From: Crenothrix sp043729335
Lineage (GTDB): Bacteria; Pseudomonadota; Gammaproteobacteria; Methylococcales; Methylomonadaceae
DNA length: 64,000 bases
Direction of reading: 5' to 3'
NCBI RefSeq assembly: GCF_043729335.1
Contig: NZ_JAYTLQ010000029.1
Location: 1 to 64,000 of the forward strand
The notes beneath the pieces were generated by a model, which saw nothing but the letters and a program-made list of their open reading frames with translations, had not been told where the DNA came from and searched no databases. This document shows, piece by piece, positions 8,245 through 16,769 of the stretch. Both the position numbers and the translations under genes were made by a program. Within the stretch, counting starts at the first letter, position 1, and each line of letters opens with the position of its first letter.

Positions 8245-10167
8245 TTATTTATCGTCTTTAACTTCTTCAAACTCGGCATCAACCACACCGTCATCTGCCG
8301 CGTGAGCAGATGATCCACCCGCAGCGTTACCCGCGTCTTCGCCACCGGCTTTTTGTGCATAAACACGTTCGGCCAGTTTACCAGACAATTCAGTCAGTGC
8401 ATTGGTCTTGGCTTCGATGGCATCCTTGTCTTCATCTTTAACCACCTCTTTCAAGGCGTTGATGGCTTCTTCAATGCTGGCTTTTTCAGCAGCATCCACT
8501 TGCTCAGCCAATTCTTTCAGTGACTTTTCGGTAGCGTGGATCATGCCCTCCGCATGGTTACGGGCGTGTACCAGTTCAGTCAATTTACGGTCTTCATCCG
8601 CATGGGCTTCAGCATCTTTAATCATGCGTTCCACTTCATCAGGTGACAACCCACTAGAGGCTTTAATAACAATCGATTGTTTTTTGCCCGTGGCCTTGTC
8701 TTTAGCCGATACGTTCAAAATACCGTTGGCATCAATATCAAAAGACACTTCAACTTGTGGAATACCACGGGGAGCCGGAGGTATATCCGCCAGATCGAAA
8801 CGTCCAAGTGATTTATTGGCAGCCGCTTTCTCACGTTCACCTTGCAACACATGAATGGTCACAGCAGTCTGATTGTCATCCGCTGTTGAAAATACTTGTG
8901 AAGCATTGGTCGGAATGGTGGTGTTTTTTTCAATCAGCTTGGTCAGGATGCCGCCCATGGTTTCAATACCCAAAGACAAGGGAATAACATCTAGCAACAA
9001 TACGTCTTTAACATCGCCTGATAAAACCCCCGCTTGAATGGCAGCGCCCAGAGCGACTGCTTCATCTGGATTGACATCTTTACGCGGTTCTTTACCGAAA
9101 ATGTTTTTGACCATTTCCTGCACTTTAGGCATACGGGTTTGGCCGCCTACCAAAATGACATCGTTAATGTCAGATGCAGAAAGCCCAGCGTCTTTTAACG
9201 CGGTAATACAAGGACCTTTAGTGCGTTCAATCAACTCCTCTACCAAAGACTCCAGCTTGGCGCGGGTTAATTTAACGTTTAAATGTTTAGGCCCTGTGGC
9301 ATCCGCCGTAATATACGGCAAATTAACATCGGTACTTTGCGCCGAAGATAATTCAATCTTGGCTTTTTCTGCCGCTTCTTTCAAACGTTGCAGCGCCAAT
9401 GGATCGTTATGTAAATCAACTGTAGTTTCTTTTTTGAACTCATTGGCCAAATATTCAATCACACGTGAGTCAAAATCTTCACCGCCCAAAAAGGTGTCGC
9501 CGTTAGTGGACAATACTTCAAACTGGTGTTCGCCGTCGATTTCAGCAATTTCAATAATCGATACGTCAAACGTACCGCCACCCAAATCGTAAACAGCAAT
9601 TTTGGTGTCACCTTTGGGTTTGTCCATACCGAACGCCAACGCCGAAGCCGTCGGTTCGTTGATAATACGTCTGACTTCAAGACCCGCAATACGACCGGCA
9701 TCCTTGGTCGCTTGACGTTGTGAATCATTGAAATACGCCGGTACGGTGATAACTGCTTCGGTGACTTCTTCGCCTAAATAAGCTTCGGCATCTTTTTTCA
9801 GCTTCATCAAAATACGTGCTGAAATTTCTGGCGAGGCCATTTTTTTGCCGCGCACTTCAACCCACGCATCACCGTTTTCTGCTTCAACGATTTTGTAAGG
9901 CACCATTTTGATGTCTTTTTGTACGACATCATCTTTAAAACGACGACCAATCAAACGCTTGATGGCAAACAGCGTGTTGTTAGGGTTGGTGACCGCTTGA
10001 CGCTTGGCGGATTGACCGACCAATACTTCGTCATCACCGGTAAACGCAATAATAGAAGGTGTAGTACGCGCACCTTCGCTGTTTTCGATCACTTTAGCAA
10101 CGCCGTTTTCCAGCACTGCAACGCATGAATTGGTGGTTCCTAAATCGATTCCGATTATTTTAGCCAT
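8245..10167 (-). CDS. dnaK: chaperone DnaK (Hsp70)
   Basis: The 640-residue Hsp70 has the N-terminal ATPase motifs IGIDLGTTNSCVAV, VYDLGGGTFDVSI and ILVGGQTRMP, the substrate-binding domain, and an acidic C-terminal tail ending EFEEVKDDK. It folds client proteins in the cytoplasm with DnaJ and GrpE. It follows grpE by 77 bp on the same strand and belongs to the hrcA-grpE-dnaK block controlled from the CIRCE element at 12016-12042. Confidence 0.98.
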   Translation of the reverse strand: MAKIIGIDLGTTNSCVAVLENGVAKVIENSEGARTTPSIIAFTGDDEVLVGQSAKRQAVTNPNNTLFAIKRLIGRRFKDDVVQKDIKMVPYKIVEAENGDAWVEVRGKKMASPEISARILMKLKKDAEAYLGEEVTEAVITVPAYFNDSQRQATKDAGRIAGLEVRRIINEPTASALAFGMDKPKGDTKIAVYDLGGGTFDVSIIEIAEIDGEHQFEVLSTNGDTFLGGEDFDSRVIEYLANEFKKETTVDLHNDPLALQRLKEAAEKAKIELSSAQSTDVNLPYITADATGPKHLNVKLTRAKLESLVEELIERTKGPCITALKDAGLSASDINDVILVGGQTRMPKVQEMVKNIFGKEPRKDVNPDEAVALGAAIQAGVLSGDVKDVLLLDVIPLSLGIETMGGILTKLIEKNTTIPTNASQVFSTADDNQTAVTIHVLQGEREKAAANKSLGRFDLADIPPAPRGIPQVEVSFDIDANGILNVSAKDKATGKKQSIVIKASSGLSPDEVERMIKDAEAHADEDRKLTELVHARNHAEGMIHATEKSLKELAEQVDAAEKASIEEAINALKEVVKDEDKDAIEAKTNALTELSGKLAERVYAQKAGGEDAGNAAGGSSAHAADDGVVDAEFEEVKDDK

Positions 10168-10244
10168 TGACTATACTCCAGACTTTAATAGATGTTGTAA
10201 ATGATGATACCAATATGGGGGCTGTTTTAATGTCTTCAAGCCTT

Positions 10245-10829
10245 TTAGTTATCGGCTAACGGTTTTTCTGCGGCTTTTGCCACCACAACCATCGCAGGGC
10301 GCAGTAAACGGCCATTTAATAGATAGCCTTTTTGGAACACAGTCACCACGCTATTAGGTTCAGCGCCTTCCACTTCCTGTACCATGACAGCCTGATGGTG
10401 ATCAGCATTAAAGGCTTGCCCAACCGGGTCTAGGGTTTCAATTTTAAAGCGGGCAAACGCGGCTTCAAATTGTTTAATGGTCAGTTCACTGCCTTCACGA
10501 AATTTTTGCACTTCTTCGCTATCGCCGGTCGCCGCTTGCAAACCCAGTACCAAGCTGTCTAGTACCGACAGCATTTCCTTGGCAAAATTGGTCAGCGCAA
10601 ATTTATGCGCGTCTTCTAAATCCTTTTGGGTACGTCTTTTCAGATTTTCCATTTCTGCCATTGCACGAACCGCTTTATCCCAGTTGTCTTGAGCTTTCTG
10701 TTCCGCAGCATCCAATGCTTTTTGCAGTTCTTCAACCGTGGGTTCTAGCTCAAGCAATTCCGTGTGTTCACTGTTATCTTGAATGTTGATTTCGTCTTGA
10801 ATTTCAGGCGTTTCCTGATCAGTACTCAT
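10245..10829 (-). CDS. grpE: nucleotide exchange factor GrpE
   Basis: The 194-residue protein has a long N-terminal acidic coiled coil (LELEPTVEELQKALDAAEQKAQD) and the GrpE beta domain with FNADHHQAVM and VFQKGYLLNGRLLRPAMVVVAK. It releases ADP from DnaK. It lies between hrcA and dnaK on the same strand, the standard order of CIRCE-regulated operons. The length is typical. Confidence 0.97.
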   Translation of the reverse strand: MSTDQETPEIQDEINIQDNSEHTELLELEPTVEELQKALDAAEQKAQDNWDKAVRAMAEMENLKRRTQKDLEDAHKFALTNFAKEMLSVLDSLVLGLQAATGDSEEVQKFREGSELTIKQFEAAFARFKIETLDPVGQAFNADHHQAVMVQEVEGAEPNSVVTVFQKGYLLNGRLLRPAMVVVAKAAEKPLADN

Positions 10830-10938
10830 ATTTGGAGTTTCCTATCTGTTAGTTAATATTTAATTTTGTTATAAGTAGGGATAACCTTACTTTTAAAAAG
10901 ACAGGTTAATGCAAACTTAACAATCAAGGTTTATCTAA

Positions 10939-11991
10939 CTATGGGGATGTTGGATTAGGATTCAAGGCTGCGCTTAATAATTTTGCGGTAATGTCAACAA
11001 ACGGGATAATTTTTTCGTAGGCCATGCGTGTAGGACCAATAACGCCCAAAACGCCCACCACTTTATCACTGATATGATAAGAGGAAGTCACCAGACTGCA
11101 CTGGTCAAAGACCTGATAGCCGGATTCTTCGCCAATAAATATTTGTACACCGCTAGTCTTCATACATTGATCAAGCAGATAAATAACATCCTGCTTTTGA
11201 TTAAACGCATTAAAGAGTTTTTTTAAATGATCCCGACCTGCCAATTCAGAAAACTCCATCAGATTGGTTTCGCCGGTTAGTACGTAATCTTCTTTGGGAT
11301 TTTCGTCTTCAAACGCCAGTTGCGCTATTTTGACGGCATCGAGCAGGCTTTGGTTAATGCGTTGCTGATCATCTTGCAATTCTTTAAACACAGATTCACG
11401 AACTGCCGCAAGGCTATGTCCACTGTATATAGAGTTGAGATAGTTACCAACCTGCTGTAATTCTGCCGCACTGAAAGCCCGCGTAGTTTGAATGATTTTG
11501 TTGTGAACTTCCTGTTCATTAGTCACAAATATCACCAAAACACGCGCATTGGATAAAGACAAAAATTCAATATGCCGTAAGCAGACTAACTCTCGTTTGG
11601 GCAGCGTTACTACACCCGCCATTTGTGTAAGCTCAGACAGCAACCGTGAGGCGCGACCTATAATATCTTTATTACCATCCCGGGCGCTTAGTTCGTGGTG
11701 TACCCTTGATAATTCGTTAGACTCCAGCGGTTTGACAGTCAGTAAAGAATCGACAAACAATCGATAGCCGCTGGCGGTAGGAATGCGTCCTGCAGAGGTG
11801 TGCGGTGAATGCAAAAAGCCCATGTCCTCAAGATCAGCCATAACATTGCGGATGGTGGCAGGACTTAGTTTTAAATCAGAATCTTTAGATAATGTTCTCG
11901 AACCTATCGGCTGGCCATCGCTGATATAACGTTCAATTAATATTTTTAATAGCTGTAACGATCTTTCATTTAAAACTTGCGCACTACTCAC
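10939..11991 (-). CDS. hrcA: heat-inducible transcription repressor HrcA
   Basis: The 350-residue repressor has an N-terminal winged helix (ERSLQLLKILIERYISDGQPIGSRTLSKDSDLKLSPATIRNVMADLEDMGFL) followed by the GAF-like HrcA domain. It binds CIRCE operators and is kept active by GroE in known systems. It is the first gene of the heat-shock block, and the CIRCE operator lies 25 bp before its start, so autoregulation is strongly implied. HrcA is absent from enterobacteria but present in many methanotrophic and other gammaproteobacteria. Confidence 0.97.
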   Translation of the reverse strand: MSSAQVLNERSLQLLKILIERYISDGQPIGSRTLSKDSDLKLSPATIRNVMADLEDMGFLHSPHTSAGRIPTASGYRLFVDSLLTVKPLESNELSRVHHELSARDGNKDIIGRASRLLSELTQMAGVVTLPKRELVCLRHIEFLSLSNARVLVIFVTNEQEVHNKIIQTTRAFSAAELQQVGNYLNSIYSGHSLAAVRESVFKELQDDQQRINQSLLDAVKIAQLAFEDENPKEDYVLTGETNLMEFSELAGRDHLKKLFNAFNQKQDVIYLLDQCMKTSGVQIFIGEESGYQVFDQCSLVTSSYHISDKVVGVLGVIGPTRMAYEKIIPFVDITAKLLSAALNPNPTSP

Positions 11992-12015
11992 ACCAACCTC
12001 TTTATTTACAGTAAT

Positions 12016-12042
12016 TTAGCACTCATATAATTGGAGTGCTAA
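12016..12042 (-). promoter_or_regulatory. CIRCE operator
   Basis: TTAGCACTC (12016-12024), nine spacer bases, then GAGTGCTAA (12034-12042) is a perfect match to the CIRCE consensus bound by HrcA. It lies just downstream of the predicted -10 box of the minus-strand promoter and 25 bp before the hrcA start, a position where bound repressor would block transcription. Confidence 0.97.
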
Positions 12043-12048
12043 CTTTTA

Positions 12049-12077
12049 AAAATATCAGCTGCCTGTATTCTTGTCAA
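12049..12077 (-). promoter_or_regulatory. sigma-70-type promoter of the hrcA-grpE-dnaK block
   Basis: Read on the minus strand, a perfect -35 box TTGACA (12072-12077) and a -10 box TATTTT (12049-12054) are separated by 17 bp. The CIRCE operator begins 6 bp after the -10 box. The combination of a housekeeping promoter and CIRCE fits HrcA-type control and not sigma-32 control. Confidence 0.8.
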
Positions 12078-12348
12078 TACATTAAAAATAAGCGCTATTT
12101 GTCCACCAGAACACTAAAACACCGGAGAAAAAATGTTTACATTATAGGCTAGACCAATAACGTGTTTTTTACAGCAAGGTAATATTCCTGCAAGTATCTG
12201 TAGGCAAAGATTAAAACTGCAACGCCTCAAATCTAATACAGAAATCAAGAGATCGTTTGACTGGTTAAGAGGAAGGCACTATATTCCAGTGCAGAGCCCG
12301 CTAGGTTTATTATTTCTTTCTTTTCTATACATAACAGGAGAGCACCAC

Positions 12349-13122
12349 ATGATTCCATTCGATCTAACTGGCCCCATTATTTTCTTCGTCGTAATTTTGG
12401 CTTTTCTGTCACTGCGCATCGTAAAAGAATACGACCGTGGCGTCATTTTCTTTCTCGGTAAAGTTACTGGCGTACGCGGCCCCGGCCTTATTATTCTGAT
12501 ACCGATTCTTGAGCAGATGACCAAGGTTACCCTGCGCACGATCACCATGAATATCCCATCGCAGAAGATCATCACCAAAGACAACGTATCCATCGACATT
12601 GCGGCGGTTGCTTACTACAAGATTGTCGATCCTCAAAGATCGGTTATTGCTATTGAAGATATCACCAGCGCGGTGAAGCAGATCAGCCAGACTACTGTAC
12701 GCAACGTGGTCGGTCAGTTTTCGCTGGATCAGTTGCTCTCGCAAACTGTCGATATTAATCTGCAAATCAAGAATGTGATTGACGGGCACACGGAACCGTG
12801 GGGCGCGGAAGTAACAGCCGTTGAGATTAAGGATATTACGCTTCCGGAGAATATGCAGCGAGCGATGGCAAAAGAGGCGGAAGCCGAACGTGAGCGCCGC
12901 GCCAAGATTGTCGCTGCCGAAGGGGAGTTTCAGGCGGCGGTCAAGTTAGGCGAAGCAGCGGACATTATTGCTGCGCATCCGGTTGCGCTGCAATTGCGCA
13001 CACTTCAGACCATGGCGGAGATTGCCACGGAGAAAAACTCTACGATTATTTTTCCTGCGCAGTTTATGACGACCGTGCATGAGGCGCTTTCAATGGTTAA
13101 GCAAGATAGTAGTAATAAGTAG
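12349..13122 (+). CDS. slipin / stomatin-like SPFH membrane protein
   Basis: The 257-residue protein has a short N-terminal membrane anchor (GPIIFFVVILAFLSL) followed by an SPFH domain with VKEYDRGVIFFLGKVTGVRGPGL, and a charged helix EAEAERERRAKIVAAEGEFQAA, as in slipins. SPFH proteins form membrane-associated oligomers. The specific role here is unknown, and no NfeD gene is adjacent. The start at 12349 is chosen for the strong AGGAG site; an upstream frame extension from 12289 has no such site. The GC content appears higher than in the flanking genes, which could mean a different origin. Confidence 0.88.
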   Translation: MIPFDLTGPIIFFVVILAFLSLRIVKEYDRGVIFFLGKVTGVRGPGLIILIPILEQMTKVTLRTITMNIPSQKIITKDNVSIDIAAVAYYKIVDPQRSVIAIEDITSAVKQISQTTVRNVVGQFSLDQLLSQTVDINLQIKNVIDGHTEPWGAEVTAVEIKDITLPENMQRAMAKEAEAERERRAKIVAAEGEFQAAVKLGEAADIIAAHPVALQLRTLQTMAEIATEKNSTIIFPAQFMTTVHEALSMVKQDSSNK

Positions 13123-13399
13123 TTGCTCAGATCAGAGGCCACGCCGAGACATGAGACGCATCATCGCGAAAGATGCGCTTCACTTCGTTTAGCAAAAACT
13201 ATGGCTCTGTGCAGGAGGCTTTTTTGGGGCGAATAATTTCTCCAGACCCGCATTCTAGCTGTATTCGGCCACAACCAGACACACAAAATTCAAAGGCTCG
13301 AACCAACAGAAAGAATTATGTATAAATTGCTTGTATTATCGTGCCGTAATGAATTCTAAATTCTTGCTAGTTAAATTTTTATTGGGAGAAATCAAAATT

Positions 13400-13804
13400 A
13401 TGAAGAAGAGTTTAATCATACTTTTAGGATTGCAATTCTTGGCCAGTGCATCTTTTGCTGGTATACCTGAGCAAATTACAAACAAAGAAGAAATCAACAA
13501 AATCTTGTCGCAAATCCCCGTTACAGATAAAAATATGAATTACCGAAATATCGGTGAAAGACTGGCTAATATTGGAATGACAGTTGACAACATCATGATT
13601 TATAAAATCACAAAAAAAAGCGACATTGAATCCGATGAAGATAGACTTGGCGATGTAATTTTCCAAGTTTATACAAGCAATCCGTCATCAATTCTTACAA
13701 CACAATATTGCGATATGCTTGGATCGCCAACATATTTAAAACGAAATGGGAAATACATTCCACAAGACAGAACAGCCGTTTGGTTAATGACCAGTAAATG
13801 TTAA
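13400..13804 (+). CDS. small secreted protein of unknown function
   Basis: The 134-residue product begins MKKSLIILLGLQFLASASFA, a clear signal peptide with a cleavage site after SFA. The mature part is mixed alpha/beta with YCDMLGSPTYLKRNGKYIPQDRTAVWLMTSKC. Two cysteines suggest one disulfide in the periplasm. The start at 13400 is preceded by GGGAGAAAT; an upstream start would spoil the signal peptide. It begins the accessory stretch between the slipin and the DJ-1 gene. The family is not recognised. Confidence 0.7.
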   Translation: MKKSLIILLGLQFLASASFAGIPEQITNKEEINKILSQIPVTDKNMNYRNIGERLANIGMTVDNIMIYKITKKSDIESDEDRLGDVIFQVYTSNPSSILTTQYCDMLGSPTYLKRNGKYIPQDRTAVWLMTSKC

Positions 13805-13829
13805 TTACCGAAAAAGGTGAAAGCTAGCA

Positions 13830-14633
13830 ATGCGAGTTACATTTGATACCAACACCTTAGATCGTGCAGTTCGGCCTAATAGGTTTCCAAAAGATATGCG
13901 TCAACCCGAATACTTTAAGATTCAACAAGGATTAGTTTCTGGTTCAATTGAAGGTTTTTTTTGCGAAACAATTGTCACATGCGAGGGTATTCAAAAAATT
14001 GATCGTGCGGAGGTATTAAGTAGTATGACGTTGACATCGACACGAGAAAATATGCAAAACGAAGTTGGAGAAGATGTTATTAAAATAACTATTAAGCCTG
14101 AAATGCCGAAGCGGAAACCTTTACACCCCGAAGTTCTCTCACGTTTGCAGGCAGCCCTTAAAGTTGGCATGAGGGTGCTCGGTGCTCCAAGAATAGGTGG
14201 TGTACGGATAGAAGATCCTAATAATGTAATATATTTTCAAGAAGTTACCAACTCTGTAGCTCAATCTGAGCGTTTAGATAGATATCATAAAGCCGCTATG
14301 GCTATTGAAGGTCGAGGAGTCGGTTTTGCACAAATTTATAGCTTGGCGGCGAAATTGGCACAACGAGCTGATGTAAGAGAACTGTGGTATAAAAGTCTCG
14401 GACGAACCAAAGATGTTCACGAGGAAAATGCGGTAAAACGTGCAGTTGCTGAGTGGGCTGACGGTGATACTATCGCCGCACATATTGGCTATGGAATTGA
14501 TTTCCTTTGTACGGAGGATAATGCGAGTAAATCAAACGTTAATTCTATTTTTAACAAAGAAAACCGTGATTGGCTAAATGAGCACTTCAGTGTGCAAATT
14601 ATTGGGCTTAGTGATCTAGCAAAAATGATTTAG
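13830..14633 (+). CDS. PIN-like domain protein
   Basis: The 267-residue product starts with MRVTFDTNTLD and ends with ADGDTIAAHIGYGIDFLCTEDNAS. These two segments have the spacing and acidic residues of the first and last metal-binding sites of PIN-type nucleases. The middle is unusual and long, so this would be an atypical PIN protein. PIN domains usually cleave RNA and often act as toxins. No antitoxin gene directly precedes it; a 26-bp gap separates it from the secreted-protein gene. The assignment is by motif only. The acidic residues support activity but do not prove it. Confidence 0.6.
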   Translation: MRVTFDTNTLDRAVRPNRFPKDMRQPEYFKIQQGLVSGSIEGFFCETIVTCEGIQKIDRAEVLSSMTLTSTRENMQNEVGEDVIKITIKPEMPKRKPLHPEVLSRLQAALKVGMRVLGAPRIGGVRIEDPNNVIYFQEVTNSVAQSERLDRYHKAAMAIEGRGVGFAQIYSLAAKLAQRADVRELWYKSLGRTKDVHEENAVKRAVAEWADGDTIAAHIGYGIDFLCTEDNASKSNVNSIFNKENRDWLNEHFSVQIIGLSDLAKMI

Positions 14634-14765
14634 AGGCATAGAACGCGCTAAACGCAGTGAAGTGCATCAATAGCGAGCCATGCATCAACTTACATTGTAT
14701 ATTCTACATGGGTCAATAAAAACTCAACTCCGATGGTTGCCACATTATTTCTATGAGGAAAGCCA

Positions 14766-14990
14766 ATGATCCAGAGCAAACACGTTTTGGGCAGCGACTT
14801 GAGCAGGATTGATGCTCATGTGATACAGCCTGATGAATGCGAAGAAATTTCTGAGTTAACGGACGAATTTTTTGAACAAGCTATTTTGCACGTAGACGGC
14901 AAACTGATCCGACCCGGTCGACCCAAAGCACAAAGCCGTCAAGCGAAACCAAAATCACCGATTCCCCCACTGCTACCCTATAAACATTCC
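14766..14990 (+). pseudogene. BrnA-like antitoxin, N-terminal remnant
   Basis: The reading frame from 14766 gives SDLSRIDAHVIQPDECEEIS and then ELTDEFFEQAILHVDGKLI and RPGRPK, which match the N-terminal region of BrnA-type antitoxins. Similarity fades after about residue 66 (near 14963), and the DNA-binding ribbon-helix-helix half is not recognisable. No BrnT toxin gene lies upstream. The frame happens to stay open into the downstream parD gene, giving a false long frame. I read this as a decayed antitoxin gene whose promoter-distal part was replaced by the parDE module. Confidence 0.5.
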
Positions 14991-15033
14991 ATCGCCTGCT
15001 CTGGTTGCTATTCTATCCGTCTTCCGCTCAATT

Positions 15034-15053
15034 TTGGTGTAAAATTACATCAA
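15034..15053. promoter_or_regulatory. palindromic operator of the parDE module
   Basis: TTGGTGTAA (15034-15042) and TTACATCAA (15045-15053) form a 9-bp inverted repeat with one mismatch around AA. It lies 24 bp before the parD start and directly upstream of its AGAGGAGG site. This is where a ribbon-helix-helix antitoxin dimer would bind to repress its own operon. The binding is inferred. Confidence 0.55.
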
Positions 15054-15077
15054 AAATGCACCTTTAGAGGAGGACTA

Positions 15078-15329
15078 ATGATACGGCAAAGCATTTCTTT
15101 TACTGCACCTAACGATAAATGGCTAAACAATCTAGTTGAGCGCGAGGAATATTCCAGCAAAAGCGAGATTGTAAACGACCTGATAAGAAAGGCGCGGACA
15201 CAACAAAGCGAGATTGAACTGATACGCGCCAAACTCATCGCGTCAGAAAAAAGTGGCTTTATTAACCAGACTACCGAGGAAATCCGCGCAGAGTTCAAAG
15301 CAGAGCTACGGCGTAATGGGGAACTATAA
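15078..15329 (+). CDS. type II antitoxin, ParD-like ribbon-helix-helix protein
   Basis: The 83-residue protein starts MIRQSISFTAPNDKWLNNLV, a beta strand plus helix typical of ParD/CopG antitoxins. It continues with REEYSSKSEIVNDLIRKARTQQ and an acidic toxin-binding tail TTEEIRAEFKAELRRNGEL. The start at 15078 is fixed by a strong AGAGGAGG site 7-14 bp upstream. It overlaps the toxin gene by 14 bp, a common coupling. The frame continues upstream into the BrnA remnant, but that is coincidental. Confidence 0.82.
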   Translation: MIRQSISFTAPNDKWLNNLVEREEYSSKSEIVNDLIRKARTQQSEIELIRAKLIASEKSGFINQTTEEIRAEFKAELRRNGEL

Positions 15330-15603
15330 AATTACAGAGGCTGCAAAAGAAGACCTCAGACGCATTTACCACCGAGGTATTCGAGAATACAGCGAAATTC
15401 AGGCGGACAAATATTACGATGCCCTTTTTAATCGTTTTGACCAAATAGCAGAAAATCCCTATCTATATCAGCCTGTTGATTATATACGGGCAGGTTACAG
15501 GCGCTGTGTTTGTGGGGTAGATAGTATTTACTATCGTATGGGGGACAATACCGTAGAAATCATCAATATCTTGGGTCGGCAAAACATTGATGAAATCTTT
15601 TAA
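15316..15603 (+). CDS. type II toxin, ParE-like (RelE/ParE superfamily)
   Basis: The 95-residue protein shows the ParE pattern: YKITEAAKEDLRRIYHRGIREY, ALFNRFDQIAENPYL, and C-terminal strands YRRCVCGVDSIYYRMGDNTVEIINILGRQN. Known ParE toxins inhibit DNA gyrase. The RelE relatives cleave mRNA, and the exact target here is not decidable by eye. The start ATG at 15316 lies inside the parD gene. Its neighbourhood (PIN-like protein, BrnA remnant) suggests an island of toxin-antitoxin parts. Confidence 0.82.
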   Translation: MGNYKITEAAKEDLRRIYHRGIREYSEIQADKYYDALFNRFDQIAENPYLYQPVDYIRAGYRRCVCGVDSIYYRMGDNTVEIINILGRQNIDEIF

Positions 15604-15673
15604 CCCGTAAGGTGAGATCGGCTACTGATGCTTGCCCATCAACGCGATAAGCCGCAATTGCCGAAGGCTGACG

Positions 15674-16369
15674 TCAACTTGTACCTACCGAAAGCGACGC
15701 CAGCAATTTTATTAGCTCTTGAGCCGTCGCTGTTGAAGACGCCGGATTCTGCCCAGTAATCAAGTGGCCATCAACAATCGCGAAACTCTGCCAGTCAGCG
15801 ACCTTTTCAAAATGGCCACCCAAGCGCTTGAGTTCGTCCTCGACCAGAAACGGAACAACCTCAGTGAGGTGTACAGCCTCTTCTTCAGTGTTTGTAAAAC
15901 CAGTGACGCGCTTCCCCTTCACCATCGGTTCGCCGTTAAACATCGCGTGATGCAATACGGCAGGGCCATGACAGACCGCCGCGACAGGTTTGCCTGCATT
16001 GTAAAACATTTCAATCAAAGTATTCGAGATCGGATCTTCAGCCAAATCCCACATCGGACCATGACCGCCCGGATAAAAAATCGCGTCGTAATCCCGCGCT
16101 TTCACCTCGGACAATTTCGTTGTGCTGGCCAGTACCACCTGCGCTTTGGGATCATTCTTAAATCGGCGTGTAAGCTCGGTCTGTCCTTCGGGCGCGTCGC
16201 TCTTAGGGTCGAGCGGCGGTTCGCCACCCTTGGGGGAAGCGACCGTAATGCTAGCGCCCGCATCAAGGAACGTGTAATAAGGCGCACAGAATTCTTCCAG
16301 CCAGAACCCCGTCTTCTTCCCTGTATTACCAAGTGTGTCATGAGACGTCATTACCATCAGAATTTTCAT
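15674..16369 (-). CDS. DJ-1/PfpI family protein (class I glutamine amidotransferase-like, Hsp31-like)
   Basis: The 231-residue protein has the nucleophile elbow AVCHGP and an earlier acidic residue in FWLEEFCAPY, as in Hsp31/HchA-like and yeast Hsp31-type proteins. Members handle methylglyoxal (glyoxalase III) or act as chaperones. The start is preceded by AGGAG. The gene is alone on the minus strand and separated from its right neighbour by a 400-bp stretch. It borders the accessory island, so its presence at this site may be recent. Confidence 0.88.
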   Translation of the reverse strand: MKILMVMTSHDTLGNTGKKTGFWLEEFCAPYYTFLDAGASITVASPKGGEPPLDPKSDAPEGQTELTRRFKNDPKAQVVLASTTKLSEVKARDYDAIFYPGGHGPMWDLAEDPISNTLIEMFYNAGKPVAAVCHGPAVLHHAMFNGEPMVKGKRVTGFTNTEEEAVHLTEVVPFLVEDELKRLGGHFEKVADWQSFAIVDGHLITGQNPASSTATAQELIKLLASLSVGTS

Positions 16370-16769
16370 TGTATTTCTCCTTTGTTCAGGTGGTTATAAA
16401 ACTACAGTTGCGATTAAGTCAAAAACGTGGAGACTAATCTGTTGGACGATGTAAAATGTTGATTTAACTTATTAAAATTAAAACTTTAAATTCACTATAA
16501 TTTACAGACTTGATGTTTTTTAAAAAATTCATTTTAAGAACTTGAAATATTTCATATTCTCCACATTTTAAGTAGAGCACACCAATCGCCCGCGTTGTGC
16601 TATCTTGCGTCGACACATCCTACGATTTGCTCATCCTACGCAAGCTACAAAACTAAAAACCCGTAGGCACCGCATCCGGCAAACTGACGATTACCTGAAG
16701 TCAGCCTACAAAACGGCAGCCATTTTTGTTGTGTTATAATCCGGTATAGCTTTAGACAGGAGCCCTGAA
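16370..16769. other. divergent intergenic region, 400 bp
   Basis: The region separates the minus-strand DJ-1 gene from the plus-strand coiled-coil nuclease gene. The left half is A+T rich. The right half holds short repeated ATCCTACG words near 16615-16650. The promoter at 16732-16740 is listed separately. No RNA gene or open frame of note is visible. Confidence 0.5.
16732..16740 (+). promoter_or_regulatory. extended -10 promoter
   Basis: TGTTATAAT combines a TGn extension with a perfect TATAAT box 30 bp before the start of the coiled-coil nuclease gene. No good -35 box is seen at the right distance, as is usual for extended -10 promoters. An AGGAG ribosome binding site follows at about 16758. 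Confidence 0.55.

Noticed and set aside
9038..9592. 184-residue plus-strand frame inside dnaK
   Set aside because: It is an antisense shadow of a conserved chaperone gene, with no start signal or domain of its own.
14766..15329. One 187-residue gene
   Set aside because: Its first third matches BrnA antitoxins and its last 83 residues match ParD with its own strong ribosome binding site and operator.
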